From Mycobacterium avium subsp. avium (GTDB lineage: Bacteria; Actinomycetota; Actinomycetes; Mycobacteriales; Mycobacteriaceae): a stretch of 64,000 nt of DNA. Each line of letters begins with the position of its first letter. The first letter of the stretch is position 1. The position numbers and the translations under genes were made by a program. This document shows positions 16,317 through 25,306 of the stretch, piece by piece. The notes below the pieces were generated by a model. It did no database searches. It worked only from the letters and a program-made list of their open reading frames with translations, and was not told where the DNA came from. The stretch lies in contig NZ_CP046507.1 in assembly GCF_009741445.1 (NCBI RefSeq), positions 4,526,001 to 4,590,000 of the forward strand. The letters are read 5' to 3'.

Positions 16317-17704
16317 CTATGGGCCGGGCGGCGGCGCCGGCGGGGTGATCGGGATCGGCACCGTGACGAACGGGAAGTGCAGGTACATCGTCACCGGTGG
16401 CTGGTGGGGCACCGGCGGGGCGGCCGGCGGCGGCGCGGGCGCCGGAGGTGGGGCGGCCGGGGCGGGCGCGGCGGCCGGCGGCGGCACCGGCTGCTCGACG
16501 GGCCGCGGCTGGTACTGCGGTGTGGGCCGGGCCGGGGCGCGGTAGACCGGCGCCGGGGGCGCCGTGGTGACCGGGGTCTGCGGCGCCGCCTGCTGGACGG
16601 GCTCCGGCGCCGGGGCGGCCACCTCGGTGGGGTCGGGGCGGGGGCGGGCGTGCTCGGCGCGGGCGGCTGCGCCGCCGGCGGGTTGCTCGGCGGCGGCGCC
16701 GGCAGCTGGATCCCCGGGGTGGCGACGCTGACGCCCTGGTTGTGCCGGGTGTTCGAGCCGTGACCGTCCGAGGTCAGCGTCACCAGCACCACGCCGCCGA
16801 TCACCGCGGCGATGCCGGCCAGCGCGCCGCCGGCCAGCAGCATCGACCACGGCCGGCGCGGGGCCGGCTCCTCCTCGTCGGGGACGGCGCTGTAGGCGCG
16901 CACGCCGGTGCCCGCACCGGTGTCGCCCCACACATCCAGATAGGTGGGGTTGAACGCGGGAGGATCCATCTCCCCGGTGCCCGGGTCCAGCGCGTAGGCC
17001 AGCGCCGCCGTCGACGACGCGAACAGCGGCGCGTTCGCCGAGGCCAGGGCCGCGCCGCGGGCCAGCGCCATGTCCGGCTCCTCGGGGCCGGTGACCGGAA
17101 CGGGGCTGGCCGCCTCCAGCGCCGGTTTCACCGCGACGATGTCGGTTCCGCAGCCGACCACGAACACGCCGTCGGCGCGGGTGTCGCGCGCATCCAGGCC
17201 GGCGACCATCGACGCCAGCTCGGCCGCCACCGGCGCGCCGGCGCCGTGCGGGATCTGGTGGCGGTGCAGATCGACGATCGAACCGTCGCTCACGTCGACG
17301 ACGGCCAGCGTCGCGCTGCGCGGCTCGACGAACAGCATCGCGATGTGCCCGTAGCCGAGCGCATACCCGACCGTCTGCGCCAGCGCGGCCGCGGCCAGCA
17401 GCGGCGAGACCAACATCACGTTGCCCAGCTCGTGGGAGGCGATCGCATCCCGCAACGCCGCGGCCCCGGTGGGGTCGGTCCAGGTAACCCCCGTCGAGGT
17501 CAGCCGGTGGCCGCCCTCGAAAACTCCCTCGCGGGTGCCGATGATCGCGTCGATCACCTGGTCGGCCGCCGAATTCGCCGAACTCTCAGCGGCTCCGACT
17601 GCGAACTCTTCCTGTTCGACGGTCACGCCGTCGGCATTCTGTCCTTCGATCGCTACCAGGCGGACCGTCCCGGGAGCCATCGACACCCCAAGCACGATGT
17701 CCAC
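16317..17704 (-). pseudogene. DUF7159-like membrane protein, reading frame broken in the Pro-rich tail
   Basis: GTG 17704 follows GGAGG at six bases and gives VDIVLGVSMAPGTVRL, parallel to the gene at 1-1698. Residues 1 to about 270 are the soluble domain; a membrane helix lies near 295-317. Then comes a Pro-rich tail up to about 16640, after which the frame turns Arg-rich (PRWPPRRRSPSSRRRR) until a stop at 16391. In the next frame the natural tail continues: PTEVAAPAPEPVQQAAP through VTMYLHFPFVTVPIPI to TAG at 16317-16319. One base is missing within the G/C runs at about 16631-16647. The intact protein would be about 462 residues. A homopolymer sequencing error is as likely as a mutation. 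Confidence 0.75.
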
Positions 17705-17851
17705 GTAACGCCTCCAAGGTCTTGCACTGCCCCGCGCGACCCGGACCGGGCCGGGCGAGGGCATGGCGGGTAAACCCCGCATGAACTTGGTGACACCACG
17801 CTACCCGCGCGCGACTCGGCGCGCAGATGGACTGCCTGAGCAGGACGGACG

Positions 17852-19780
17852 CTAATACCCCGGGCCGTAGTAGGGGTTTTGGGAGTTCCCCGGGTATTGC
17901 GGATATTCGTTGCCCGGATATTGCGGGTACTGCGGATACTCGTTCGACGGATACTGCGGCGTCGCGGGAGCCTGCTTCTGCGGCACCGGCACCGGGATCG
18001 GAACCGGCAGCAGCGGAACGTGGATCCACTCGGTGGTCATCGGCACCGTGGTGGTGGTGCTGGTGGTGGTCGGCTCCTGCGTCGTCGTCGGTGGCGGCGG
18101 TGTGGTGGTGGGCGTCGGACTCGGCGTCGGCGCCGTGGTGTGCCGCGGCGTGTAGGTCGGCGCCGGCGGTGCCGTGGTCACCACGACCGGAGGCGGCGGT
18201 GCCGGCGGCGGCGACGGTGGCGGCGGGGGCGGCTGCGGCGGTGGCGGCGCCGGGCTGGGGACCGGTTGCGCGCTGGGCGGTGGCGGCGGGGGCACCGCGG
18301 TGGGCGGCGCGACGGCCGACGGCGGCACCACCCGGCTGACCGGCGGCAGCGGGGCGACGGACGGCGCCGGCGGGGCCTGGCGGTTTTCGATCCCGGTCAG
18401 CGTGTAGGCCACCCCGCCGATCGCGGTCATGGCGACCGCGGCGGACATCCCGATGATCAACTGGGAGAAGCGAAGTCGCCGCCAGGGCCGCCGCGGTTTA
18501 GGCGGGTCGATGACGTTGAGCCGCATCGACCAGCCGGCCGGGCCGTCCTCGTCATAAGTTTCGCCGCCGAACCGCATCCGCAGGTCACCGGGGTATTCGG
18601 TTTGCGACCAAGCTAATTCGCGGTCGGTCAGCGCCTCGTCGTCGATCACCAGCACATCGCCGGCGCCCAGGTCGACGACGTCGCCGGCGGCGTCGGCCGC
18701 CGCCAGCAGGCCGATCGAGGTGCGCGTGCGCATGTCCAGTTCGCCGCCGCGCGAGGCCAGCAGCAGCGCCCCGGCCGCGGCCGCGAACGCCGGCTGCGAC
18801 GGTGTCAGGATCGGTGTCCGGCCGTGCACCGAAAGTCGCTCCGTGACAAGCGGAATGCGTGCACCGCCACCGACGGTCACCACCGCCGCCAGGTCCGACC
18901 AGCTCTTGCGGTAGCGCACCAGCAGGTCGTCGAAGGCATAGATGAAGCCGGTCAGCCGGTCCTGCATCAGCTCTTCGAGATCGTCCTGCGTCAACGTCAG
19001 GCTGCAACTGCGCCCGCCGAGTTCGGCGGTGATCTCGGTGACGACGTCGGTGGAAAGCCGTTCCTTGGCGGCGCGGCACTGCTCCCGCAGCGCCGCGAGC
19101 TGTCCCACCCCGGCGGTGCTGGCCGGGTCGAGGCCGCTGCCGTGCCCGAGCTCCTCGAACGCCCGCAGCTGCAGCTCCTGGTCGATCTCGTCGCCGGACA
19201 GCGCGGCGTATCGCATTGTGGCGCTGACGAGCTCGAAGTCGCCGGCGACGTTCACCAGGGTGGCCGAGGTGCCGCTGCCCCCGAAGTCGAGCAGCCCGAC
19301 CACGCCCTCGTCGGGCAGGCCCAGTTCGGACTTCACCGCGGTCAGCGCAGCGATGGCGTCGCTGACCAGCCGTGGCGCCATGCCGCTGCGGACGAAGCCC
19401 AGGTGAGTGCGCAACGCGTCGCGCAGCGCCTGCACGGTGCCGGGTTTCCAGTGCGCCGGGACCGCGATGGAAATCTCCGAAGACGCCGCATCCGCACCGG
19501 CGGCGAGCACCATCGCGTCCAGCGCCTCCACCGTCAACAGCTCCGGATCGTGCGCGGAACCGTCCGGCGACACCAGCGCGACCGAATCGCCGATGCGCTC
19601 CACAAAGCCCTTCATCGGCACGCCAGGCTCAGCCAGAAGCGGATTCTCTTCGGGCGCACCGATTTTCGGTGCGCAGTGCGGGTAGAGGGTCAGCACACAG
19701 CGGCGACTAACCGGTGGGCTTCCATTACGCGCAGCGACCAGGTTGGTGGTCCCGATCGACAACCCGAGTGGGTCGTACAT
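17852..19780 (-). CDS. Hsp70/actin-like ATPase domain fused to a membrane helix and Pro/Thr-rich tail (Rv0312 homologue)
   Basis: The 642-residue product begins GLSIGTTNLVAARNG, the phosphate-1 loop of Hsp70 in which the usual Asp is Ser. It continues with GLLDFGGSGTSATLV (phosphate-2) and AVVTVGGGARIPLV (adenosine-type motif). A membrane helix at about 432-455 leads to a tail of Pro, Thr and Val-rich segments, with terminal repeats of YPQYPGN. There is no Hsp70 substrate domain, so chaperone activity is unlikely. Rv0312 is described as a proline- and threonine-rich protein. The layout suggests signalling or scaffolding between cytoplasm and wall; this is inference. Confidence 0.85.
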   Translation of the reverse strand: MYDPLGLSIGTTNLVAARNGSPPVSRRCVLTLYPHCAPKIGAPEENPLLAEPGVPMKGFVERIGDSVALVSPDGSAHDPELLTVEALDAMVLAAGADAASSEISIAVPAHWKPGTVQALRDALRTHLGFVRSGMAPRLVSDAIAALTAVKSELGLPDEGVVGLLDFGGSGTSATLVNVAGDFELVSATMRYAALSGDEIDQELQLRAFEELGHGSGLDPASTAGVGQLAALREQCRAAKERLSTDVVTEITAELGGRSCSLTLTQDDLEELMQDRLTGFIYAFDDLLVRYRKSWSDLAAVVTVGGGARIPLVTERLSVHGRTPILTPSQPAFAAAAGALLLASRGGELDMRTRTSIGLLAAADAAGDVVDLGAGDVLVIDDEALTDRELAWSQTEYPGDLRMRFGGETYDEDGPAGWSMRLNVIDPPKPRRPWRRLRFSQLIIGMSAAVAMTAIGGVAYTLTGIENRQAPPAPSVAPLPPVSRVVPPSAVAPPTAVPPPPPPSAQPVPSPAPPPPQPPPPPPSPPPAPPPPVVVTTAPPAPTYTPRHTTAPTPSPTPTTTPPPPTTTQEPTTTSTTTTVPMTTEWIHVPLLPVPIPVPVPQKQAPATPQYPSNEYPQYPQYPGNEYPQYPGNSQNPYYGPGY

Positions 19781-19936
19781 AGAGCGAAAACCTTCGTCTA
19801 TAGGGGTCGGTGGCCAGCGTCAACCATATCCGTGGACACGCCCAAAGCCGATGGGTTGCAACGTCATCGGTATATGGTCGATGCGGTTGTGTCACCGAAG
19901 TGGTACCGCGGACCCCTTGACAAACTCCCGTTGGAC

Positions 19937-21163
19937 TCAGACCACGGTGAGCGGCAGCGATCGTCTCGGCTCGAATTGGAAGGTGGAACCGCCGCTGACC
20001 TTGGTCACCGAAACCTCCGGCAGCTCATCGGCGTCGGTGTCGGTTTCGACGAATTCGGCGGTCCAGTCGGTGTCGGTGCCGCTGACCCGCACGCCGATCC
20101 GCGGATTCGCCGCGGTGGCGATCGCCTGCAGCGGTTGCACCGAACCCGGCGAGCACAGGGATATCCAGGCGGCGTCGTCGTGCGCCGGTGACCGGTGCAC
20201 CAGCAGCCGGTTGCCGGCGATTTCGGAGACGACGTAGCCGGCGGGGTTGAGCAGCGGATGCAATTCGAGCACGCGCAGCACCGCGTCGATCCCGCCACCG
20301 GATCCGACGGCGCGATGGATTCGCTCGGCGGCCAGCCCGGCGACGCCGGTCAGGCCGCGGGTGCACACGGACACCGCCTCGGCATCATCGGCAGCGCGCT
20401 TTCGCACCGCGATGGCGAAAGACAGGTACAGCAAGTGCATTTGCAAACAGACCTCGTCGGCGATGCGCACCAGCGCCGAGTGCGAGAACGCGCCGAAGTC
20501 CAGGTCGGACAGCAGCGGCCCGGAATAGTCGGCCATGCCCTCGTCCGACGCATCGATCGGGTCGAGTTCCCAACCGGCAGCGCGGGTTTGGCCCACGATG
20601 TGCAGCGCCGGGATAGGCTGGGCCTCCGGATAGGACTCGTCGATGATCACGGTCCACGCGCAGTGCGGATGCCGGTCCGCGGGTTCGCGGGGCGGGCGGT
20701 GGATGGGCCGCACCTGGGCGCGCGGATTGGTGGCCACCGCGGTGGCGTCGAAGGTCGGGTCCTCGATGGTGTGGCACATCCCGAACACGTAGTCCGGGCC
20801 CATCGGTTCGACGTCGAGCAGCGCCCCGCAATGGTCGAGCTGAAACTCGCCGTGCCAGCGGTCGTGCACGGTGTAGCGGAAATCCATGAATTGCGGCGGC
20901 GCGCCGATGTCGAGCTGCAGCCCCTTGAAGATCGTGATGACGTCGTCGCCCTCGTAGCCCAGCGCCCGCTGCATGCGCCGGGTGTAGATCGGGCTGGCGC
21001 CGGCCCACTCCTCGATGGCGATCTGCACCATCTCGTCGCGGCCGAAGGAGCTGATGCACCAGGCCATGCCGGAGCGGTCCATCATCTGGCCGATCAGCAG
21101 CAGTTCGGGGACCAGGACGGCCAGCTCGGACCGGGACAGGCGGGCATACGGAGATTGGGCCAC
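19937..21163 (-). CDS. Conserved hypothetical protein (Rv0311 homologue)
   Basis: The 408-residue soluble product starts at GTG 21163. Notable segments are LLLIGQMMDRSGMAWC, EWAGASPIYTRRMQRALGY, a His/Cys-bearing middle (HGEFQLDHCGALLDVEP) and LLVHRSPAHDDAAW. I recognise no catalytic domain. The length equals that of Rv0311 and the position matches. It stands divergent to a TetR gene 38 bases away, so the regulator may control it. Function unknown. Confidence 0.82.
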   Translation of the reverse strand: MAQSPYARLSRSELAVLVPELLLIGQMMDRSGMAWCISSFGRDEMVQIAIEEWAGASPIYTRRMQRALGYEGDDVITIFKGLQLDIGAPPQFMDFRYTVHDRWHGEFQLDHCGALLDVEPMGPDYVFGMCHTIEDPTFDATAVATNPRAQVRPIHRPPREPADRHPHCAWTVIIDESYPEAQPIPALHIVGQTRAAGWELDPIDASDEGMADYSGPLLSDLDFGAFSHSALVRIADEVCLQMHLLYLSFAIAVRKRAADDAEAVSVCTRGLTGVAGLAAERIHRAVGSGGGIDAVLRVLELHPLLNPAGYVVSEIAGNRLLVHRSPAHDDAAWISLCSPGSVQPLQAIATAANPRIGVRVSGTDTDWTAEFVETDTDADELPEVSVTKVSGGSTFQFEPRRSLPLTVV

Positions 21164-21201
21164 GGCCCAAAAATAGACTCGGCTATGTTATAAAGTCAAC
21201 A

Positions 21202-21822
21202 ATGTCCATTGCCCCAGGCCAGCAGCCCGGTCGCCCCGCGGGGCCCACCAGGCGGACGACCGCGCCGCGCAAGCGCGGCGACGACACGCGGGCCAGGATC
21301 ATCGACGAGACGGTCCGCTGCATCATCGAGGAGGGGTTCGCCGCCGCCACCGCCAAGCACGTGGCCGAGCGGGCGGGAGTGACCTGGGGCGTCATCCAGT
21401 ACCACTTCGGCGACCGCAACGGCCTGCTGATGGCCGTGGTGGACGACGGGGTGGCCCGGCTGGTGGAAAGCCTGTCGTCGGCCGACGTCAGCGAGTTGCC
21501 GCTGCGGCAGCGCGTCGAGGTCGTCATCGACACCGCGTGGAGCTGCTACAGCAGCCCCACGTCGATGGCGGCGTTCGAGATCCTGCACGCCACCCGGGGC
21601 GCGCTGGGAGACTCGTCGCGCCGCCACCTGCTGGACATGAACGCCGCGATCGGCCAGCTCGGCCGACTGATCACCACGGATCCGGCGAATGCCGGTGTGG
21701 CCGAGGTGATTTGGGCGACGCTGCGCGGGGTTGTGCTGGCGCAGATGGTGATCGGGACGACCGTCGATTGGAGCCTGGAACGGCGTGCCCTGATCGACAT
21801 GGTCACCCGTGTGCTGCAATGA
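21202..21822 (+). CDS. TetR-family transcriptional regulator
   Basis: The 206-residue product has an N-terminal helix-turn-helix: RARIIDETVRCIIEEGF followed by TAKHVAERAGVTWGVIQYHFGDR, a standard TetR DNA-binding domain at about 28-75. The C-terminal part is helical ligand-binding sequence. ATG 21202 starts the frame. It is divergent from the Rv0311-type gene, and 4 bases upstream of the SnoaL-like gene, so both are candidate targets. The 38-base gap includes ATGTTATAAAGTC, an AT-rich stretch that could hold a promoter and operator. The inducer is unknown. Confidence 0.9.
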   Translation: MSIAPGQQPGRPAGPTRRTTAPRKRGDDTRARIIDETVRCIIEEGFAAATAKHVAERAGVTWGVIQYHFGDRNGLLMAVVDDGVARLVESLSSADVSELPLRQRVEVVIDTAWSCYSSPTSMAAFEILHATRGALGDSSRRHLLDMNAAIGQLGRLITTDPANAGVAEVIWATLRGVVLAQMVIGTTVDWSLERRALIDMVTRVLQ

Positions 21823-21826
21823 TCCG

Positions 21827-22306
21827 ATGACCCTCGACGACCTGGCCGACATCGAAGCCATCAAGCAAGTCAAATACCGCTATCTGCGCGCGCTGGACAC
21901 CAAGCACTGGGACGATTTCGCCGACACCCTCGCCGAGGACATCACGGCCGACTACGGCCCCTCGATCGGCAACGAACTGCACTTCACCAACCGCGCCGAG
22001 CTGGTCGAGTACATGCGAACCTCGCTGCCCGCGAACGTCATCACCGAACACCGGGTCACCCATCCCGACATCGTCGTCGACGGCGACACCGCCACGGGCA
22101 GTTGGTATCTGCAGGACCGGGTGATGGTCGCCGAGCTCAATTTCATGCTGATCGGCGCGGCCTTCTACCGCGACACCTACCGGCGCACCGAGCGGGGGTG
22201 GAAGATCAGCGGCACCGGCTACGACCGCACCTATGACGCCACCATGTCATTGGAGGGGCTGAATTTCACGCTCAAGCCGGGCCGGGCCATCGCCGGGGCG
22301 GACTGA
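21827..22306 (+). CDS. SnoaL-like/NTF2-fold protein (Rv0310c homologue)
   Basis: The 159-residue product starts at ATG 21827, four bases after the TetR stop. It has the SnoaL/DUF4440 pattern: IEAIKQVKYRYLRALDTKHWDDFADTL, then HRVTHPDIVVDGDTATGSWYL, then RRTERGWKISGTGYDR. NTF2-fold proteins of this type are isomerases, hydratases or binding proteins; the pocket here cannot be assigned. It is probably cotranscribed with tetR. The gene converges on the Rv0309-type gene. Confidence 0.88.
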   Translation: MTLDDLADIEAIKQVKYRYLRALDTKHWDDFADTLAEDITADYGPSIGNELHFTNRAELVEYMRTSLPANVITEHRVTHPDIVVDGDTATGSWYLQDRVMVAELNFMLIGAAFYRDTYRRTERGWKISGTGYDRTYDATMSLEGLNFTLKPGRAIAGAD

Positions 22307-22309
22307 GCG

Positions 22310-22978
22310 TCACTTGGTGATCGCGATGACCGCGCCGGGCCGCAGCCATTTCATGATCGACACCAGCTGAGCGTCGTCGACCGCCACGCAACCCTCGGTG
22401 GGTTTGCCGTCGGTGGTGTGAAAGAAGAACGCGGCGCCGCCGCCGGGGGTCTTGTTCTTGTTGACGCCCATCACCACCGCGTGCTTGTACTGCGGGATCT
22501 GCAGGTTCTCGCTTTCGGCGGTGTTGAACGGGCACTGGGCTTTCGGGCACACCTGCATGGAGTTGAAGGTGGGGCTGTGGTCGTCGCCGCTCCACCAGTA
22601 GTTGGGCCCGACGATCTGGGTGTAGGGCAGCCCGGTGCCGGGGTTGGGCGCGGTGCCGAAGGCGGAGTCCAGGCTGTAGACCCCCATCGGGGTGGCCGGA
22701 ACGCCGCTCTTGGCCTGCGGCGCCATCCCGGCCGAGCCGACGTGGGTGGGCACGCCGGAGCGCAGCGACTGCCAGCCGGTGCCGGTGCGCTGGAAGATCT
22801 CCATGGTGGCGTTCGAGCCGCCGGTGCTGACCACCGAAACCACTTGTGTCGCATTGCCAACCGCGTTGGCGAACCAGGGAGCGCCGGCCGCGGCACTGAT
22901 CGGCGAGAGCACCACCGAGGCGACGATCACGCACGCCGCAGCGCACAGTGACGTGAGCAGTCGGTGCATGCACTCCAT
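22310..22978 (-). CDS. Exported YkuD-domain protein (Rv0309 homologue)
   Basis: The 222-residue product (ATG 22978; ATG 22969 is also possible and has GGAG closer by) has a signal peptide ending near SAAAGAP. The YkuD-like domain contains TPMGVYSLDSAFG, HSPTFNSMQ and the active-site block FFFHTTDGKPTEGCVAV with His187 and Cys197. This is a variant of the S/T-x-G-C motif with Glu instead of His before Gly. It is likely an L,D-transpeptidase-like enzyme of the wall, distinct from the LdtMt1-like gene at 4816. Confidence 0.88.
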   Translation of the reverse strand: MECMHRLLTSLCAAACVIVASVVLSPISAAAGAPWFANAVGNATQVVSVVSTGGSNATMEIFQRTGTGWQSLRSGVPTHVGSAGMAPQAKSGVPATPMGVYSLDSAFGTAPNPGTGLPYTQIVGPNYWWSGDDHSPTFNSMQVCPKAQCPFNTAESENLQIPQYKHAVVMGVNKNKTPGGGAAFFFHTTDGKPTEGCVAVDDAQLVSIMKWLRPGAVIAITK

Positions 22979-23067
22979 CGTCGGACCGGCCCGTCCCGAG
23001 GGTCAAGTAAAGCTTTAGACCCGGTTAGGTCACCGCGCCGTGACCAAAAGCCCGCCGCCGCACGGCT

Positions 23068-23712
23068 TTAGCCCGAGCGGTCCGGAGCCGAAGGCCGAAA
23101 CACCAAGAGACACAACAGGAAATACAGATAGCCCAGCGACCAGCCGGCCAGCACATCGGACGGGTAGTGCACGTTCAGCATCACCCGGGACAGCCCGACC
23201 GCCGGCAGCGCCACCGCGACCGCGGCGACGAGGAGGCCGCGCAGCACCCGGTTCAGCATCGGCAGCGCGAACAACGTCATGGCCAACAGACCGGCCGTCG
23301 CCTCGAGCGCGTGTCCGGACGGAAACGACGTCGAGGCCGCGCCGACCAGCGCGGTCGGCGGCCGCGGCCGGTCGACCAGCGCCTTGGCCCCGGCGGTGAC
23401 CAGCTCGTTGCACGGCGCGCAGGCCAGCGCCAGCGCCAGCGCGGCCCGCAGCCGGCGCAGCACCACCGCGCACAGCGTTACCGCGATGCCCAGCACCGCC
23501 AGCGTGCCCGGGCCCAGCACCACCGACACCACCTCGGCCGCGCGCAGCCAGCCCGGGTGTTTGACCGCGAGGTCACGCGTGCCGTTCAGGAACGACCAGT
23601 CCATCCGCGCCAGCCAGCCCCAGCCGTGCCGGTAGCCGATCCACATCACCGCGTACACCGCCGTGGCCAGCAGGGCGATCGCCGCGGCGGGCGCGGGCCT
23701 CGGTCGCATCAT
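23068..23712 (-). CDS. PAP2-family membrane phosphatase (Rv0308 homologue)
   Basis: From ATG 23712 the product is 214 residues with about five to six membrane helices. The three PAP2 motifs are present: KALVDRPRPP (K-x6-RP), FPSGH, and SRVMLNVHYPSD (SR-x5-H-x3-D). The family dephosphorylates lipid phosphates such as phosphatidic acid or polyprenyl pyrophosphate on the outer face of the membrane. A start at 23808 would run into the divergent gene at 23771. The position matches Rv0308. Confidence 0.9.
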   Translation of the reverse strand: MMRPRPAPAAAIALLATAVYAVMWIGYRHGWGWLARMDWSFLNGTRDLAVKHPGWLRAAEVVSVVLGPGTLAVLGIAVTLCAVVLRRLRAALALALACAPCNELVTAGAKALVDRPRPPTALVGAASTSFPSGHALEATAGLLAMTLFALPMLNRVLRGLLVAAVAVALPAVGLSRVMLNVHYPSDVLAGWSLGYLYFLLCLLVFRPSAPDRSG

Positions 23713-23770
23713 TGCCCCATCGATACCAGCACGGCCGCGCGACGGCGCGCGCGCCGTCATACTGGGCAGC

Positions 23771-24253
23771 ATGGCCGTGTTTGTCCGTAGGTTGTTCGGC
23801 ATCGGCAAGCTGCCCGACGACCTGCATGCCCAGGTCGAGGCGGAAGGCCTTATCTACCTTGCCGATTACGTCGCGGTGACCCGGCGATTCAGCGGCACCA
23901 TCCCGGGCGTGCGGCTGCCGCACAGCGTCGCCAGCTACACGGGGTCGCTGGTGTTCACCTCCGAGCGGGTGCTGGCGACGCTGTCCATGCTGCCCCGGCT
24001 GGCCGGCCCGACCGTCAACGTCGCCTGGGACGCGCCGCAGACCGGGGCGGCCCAGGTGGAGATCTCCTCGACGGGATTGCAGGTGGACGTCGACGTCTCG
24101 CGGGTCGACGAGAAATTCAGCGGCGAGTTGTCACTGCACTACAAGGTCGCCATTCCCGCCGATGTGCTCAGCGGCCTGCCGCGCCACTCGTTGGCCTTCG
24201 ACATGCCGCCGGAGTACGTGTTCCGCGCGGTCGGCGTTACCTATAGTCCCTGA
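23771..24253 (+). CDS. Conserved hypothetical protein (Rv0307c homologue)
   Basis: The 160-residue product from ATG 23771 has the same length as Rv0307c. It reads MAVFVRRLFGIGKLPDDL, then VAVTRRFSGTIPGVRLP and TGSLVFTSERVLATLSMLP, a beta-rich pattern like PH-type domains. There is no signal peptide. It is divergent to the PAP2 gene (58 bases) and its 3' end overlaps the following minus-strand gene by 17 bases. Function unknown. Confidence 0.85.
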   Translation: MAVFVRRLFGIGKLPDDLHAQVEAEGLIYLADYVAVTRRFSGTIPGVRLPHSVASYTGSLVFTSERVLATLSMLPRLAGPTVNVAWDAPQTGAAQVEISSTGLQVDVDVSRVDEKFSGELSLHYKVAIPADVLSGLPRHSLAFDMPPEYVFRAVGVTYSP

Positions 24254-24521
24254 TCGTGATCCGCGGCCAGGGCGGCTGGCGCAGCACCGCCAGGCTGCCG
24301 ATCACCGCCGCCAGCAGGCCGGTCATCACCCCGATCAGCGCCACCCGGCCGGTGTCCACGGCCGGCGTCCAGCGGGCCTGGCCGTCACGGATGGTGAAGA
24401 CCCCCGGCGGTTTGCCGACCACGATGACGGTGGTGCCGTCCGGGGTCTGATAGGGCTCGCCGTAGCCGCGGTCGGCGCCGCGGTCGGCGGCCAGTTGCTC
24501 GAGGACGTCGGAAGGCTTCAC
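24237..24521 (-). CDS. Small membrane protein, function unknown
   Basis: The 94-residue product begins at GTG 24521 behind GAAGGGAG. The N-terminal half (VLEQLAADRGADRGYGEPY, then DGTTVIVVGKPPGVFTI) resembles GerW/YtfJ-like proteins, though only weakly. One membrane helix lies at about 60-80 (VALIGVMTGLLAAVIGSLAVL). It overlaps the convergent Rv0307c-type gene by 17 bases. The good ribosome site supports it as a real gene. Confidence 0.7.
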   Translation of the reverse strand: MKPSDVLEQLAADRGADRGYGEPYQTPDGTTVIVVGKPPGVFTIRDGQARWTPAVDTGRVALIGVMTGLLAAVIGSLAVLRQPPWPRITIRDYR

Positions 24522-24577
24522 GGGCCACTCCCTTCAAGACACGATCCACGCTAGCCCGGATTTCCTACGATGGCTGC

Positions 24578-25237
24578 GTGACCGGTCCGGCTTTCAGTCC
24601 GCAGGAGCGACGGGCGGTCTATCGCGTCATCTCCGAACGGCGCGACATGCGCCGCTTCGTTGCGGGCGCGGTGGTGGACGAGCAGGTGCTGGCGCGGCTG
24701 CTGGCCGCCGCGCACGCCGCGCCCAGCGTGGGGCTGATGCAGCCGTGGCGCTTCATCCGGATCACCGACGCTGCGCTGCGCCGGCGCATTCACGCCCTCG
24801 TCGAGCAGGAACGGCCGCGCACCGCCGCCGCCCTGGGCGAGCGGGCGCAGGAGTTCCTGGCGCTCAAGGTGGAGGGCATCCTGGAGTGCGCCGAGCTTCT
24901 CGTGGTGGCCCTGGGCGACGACCGCGACAAGCACGTCTTCGGCCGGCGGACGTTGCCGCAGATGGACCTGGCGTCGGTGTCGTGCGCCATCCAGAATCTG
25001 TGGCTGGCGGCCCGGGCCGAAGGCCTGGGCATGGGCTGGGTGTCGCTGTTCGAGCCGCGGCCGCTGGCGGAGCTGCTCGGGTTGCCGGACGGCGCCGAAC
25101 CGGTGGCCATCCTGTGCCTGGGACCGGTGCCCGAATTCCCCGATCGCCCGGCGCTGGAGCTGGACGGCTGGGCCACGCCGCGGCCGCTGGCGGAGTTCGT
25201 CTGCGAAAACCGGTGGGCGCAACCGCAGCTGCCCTGA
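24578..25237 (+). CDS. bluB: 5,6-dimethylbenzimidazole synthase-like flavoprotein (Rv0306 homologue)
   Basis: The 219-residue product belongs to the BluB branch of nitroreductases: RRDMRRFVAGAVVDEQVLARLL with the D-x-R-x-F block, AAPSVGLMQPWRFI, and LGMGWVSLFEP. BluB breaks down reduced FMN with oxygen to form 5,6-dimethylbenzimidazole, the lower ligand of vitamin B12. No other cobalamin gene lies nearby. GTG 24578 is the start; the ribosome site is weak. A generic nitroreductase is the alternative, but the W-V-S-L-F-E-P block favours BluB. Confidence 0.85.
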   Translation: MTGPAFSPQERRAVYRVISERRDMRRFVAGAVVDEQVLARLLAAAHAAPSVGLMQPWRFIRITDAALRRRIHALVEQERPRTAAALGERAQEFLALKVEGILECAELLVVALGDDRDKHVFGRRTLPQMDLASVSCAIQNLWLAARAEGLGMGWVSLFEPRPLAELLGLPDGAEPVAILCLGPVPEFPDRPALELDGWATPRPLAEFVCENRWAQPQLP

Positions 25238-25306
25238 CCGGTCGGCGCGGCGGGAGTCGTCGCGGCATGTTGCGGTATCGTCGCCGGTCGCAAGGCAATG
25301 TGAGAG

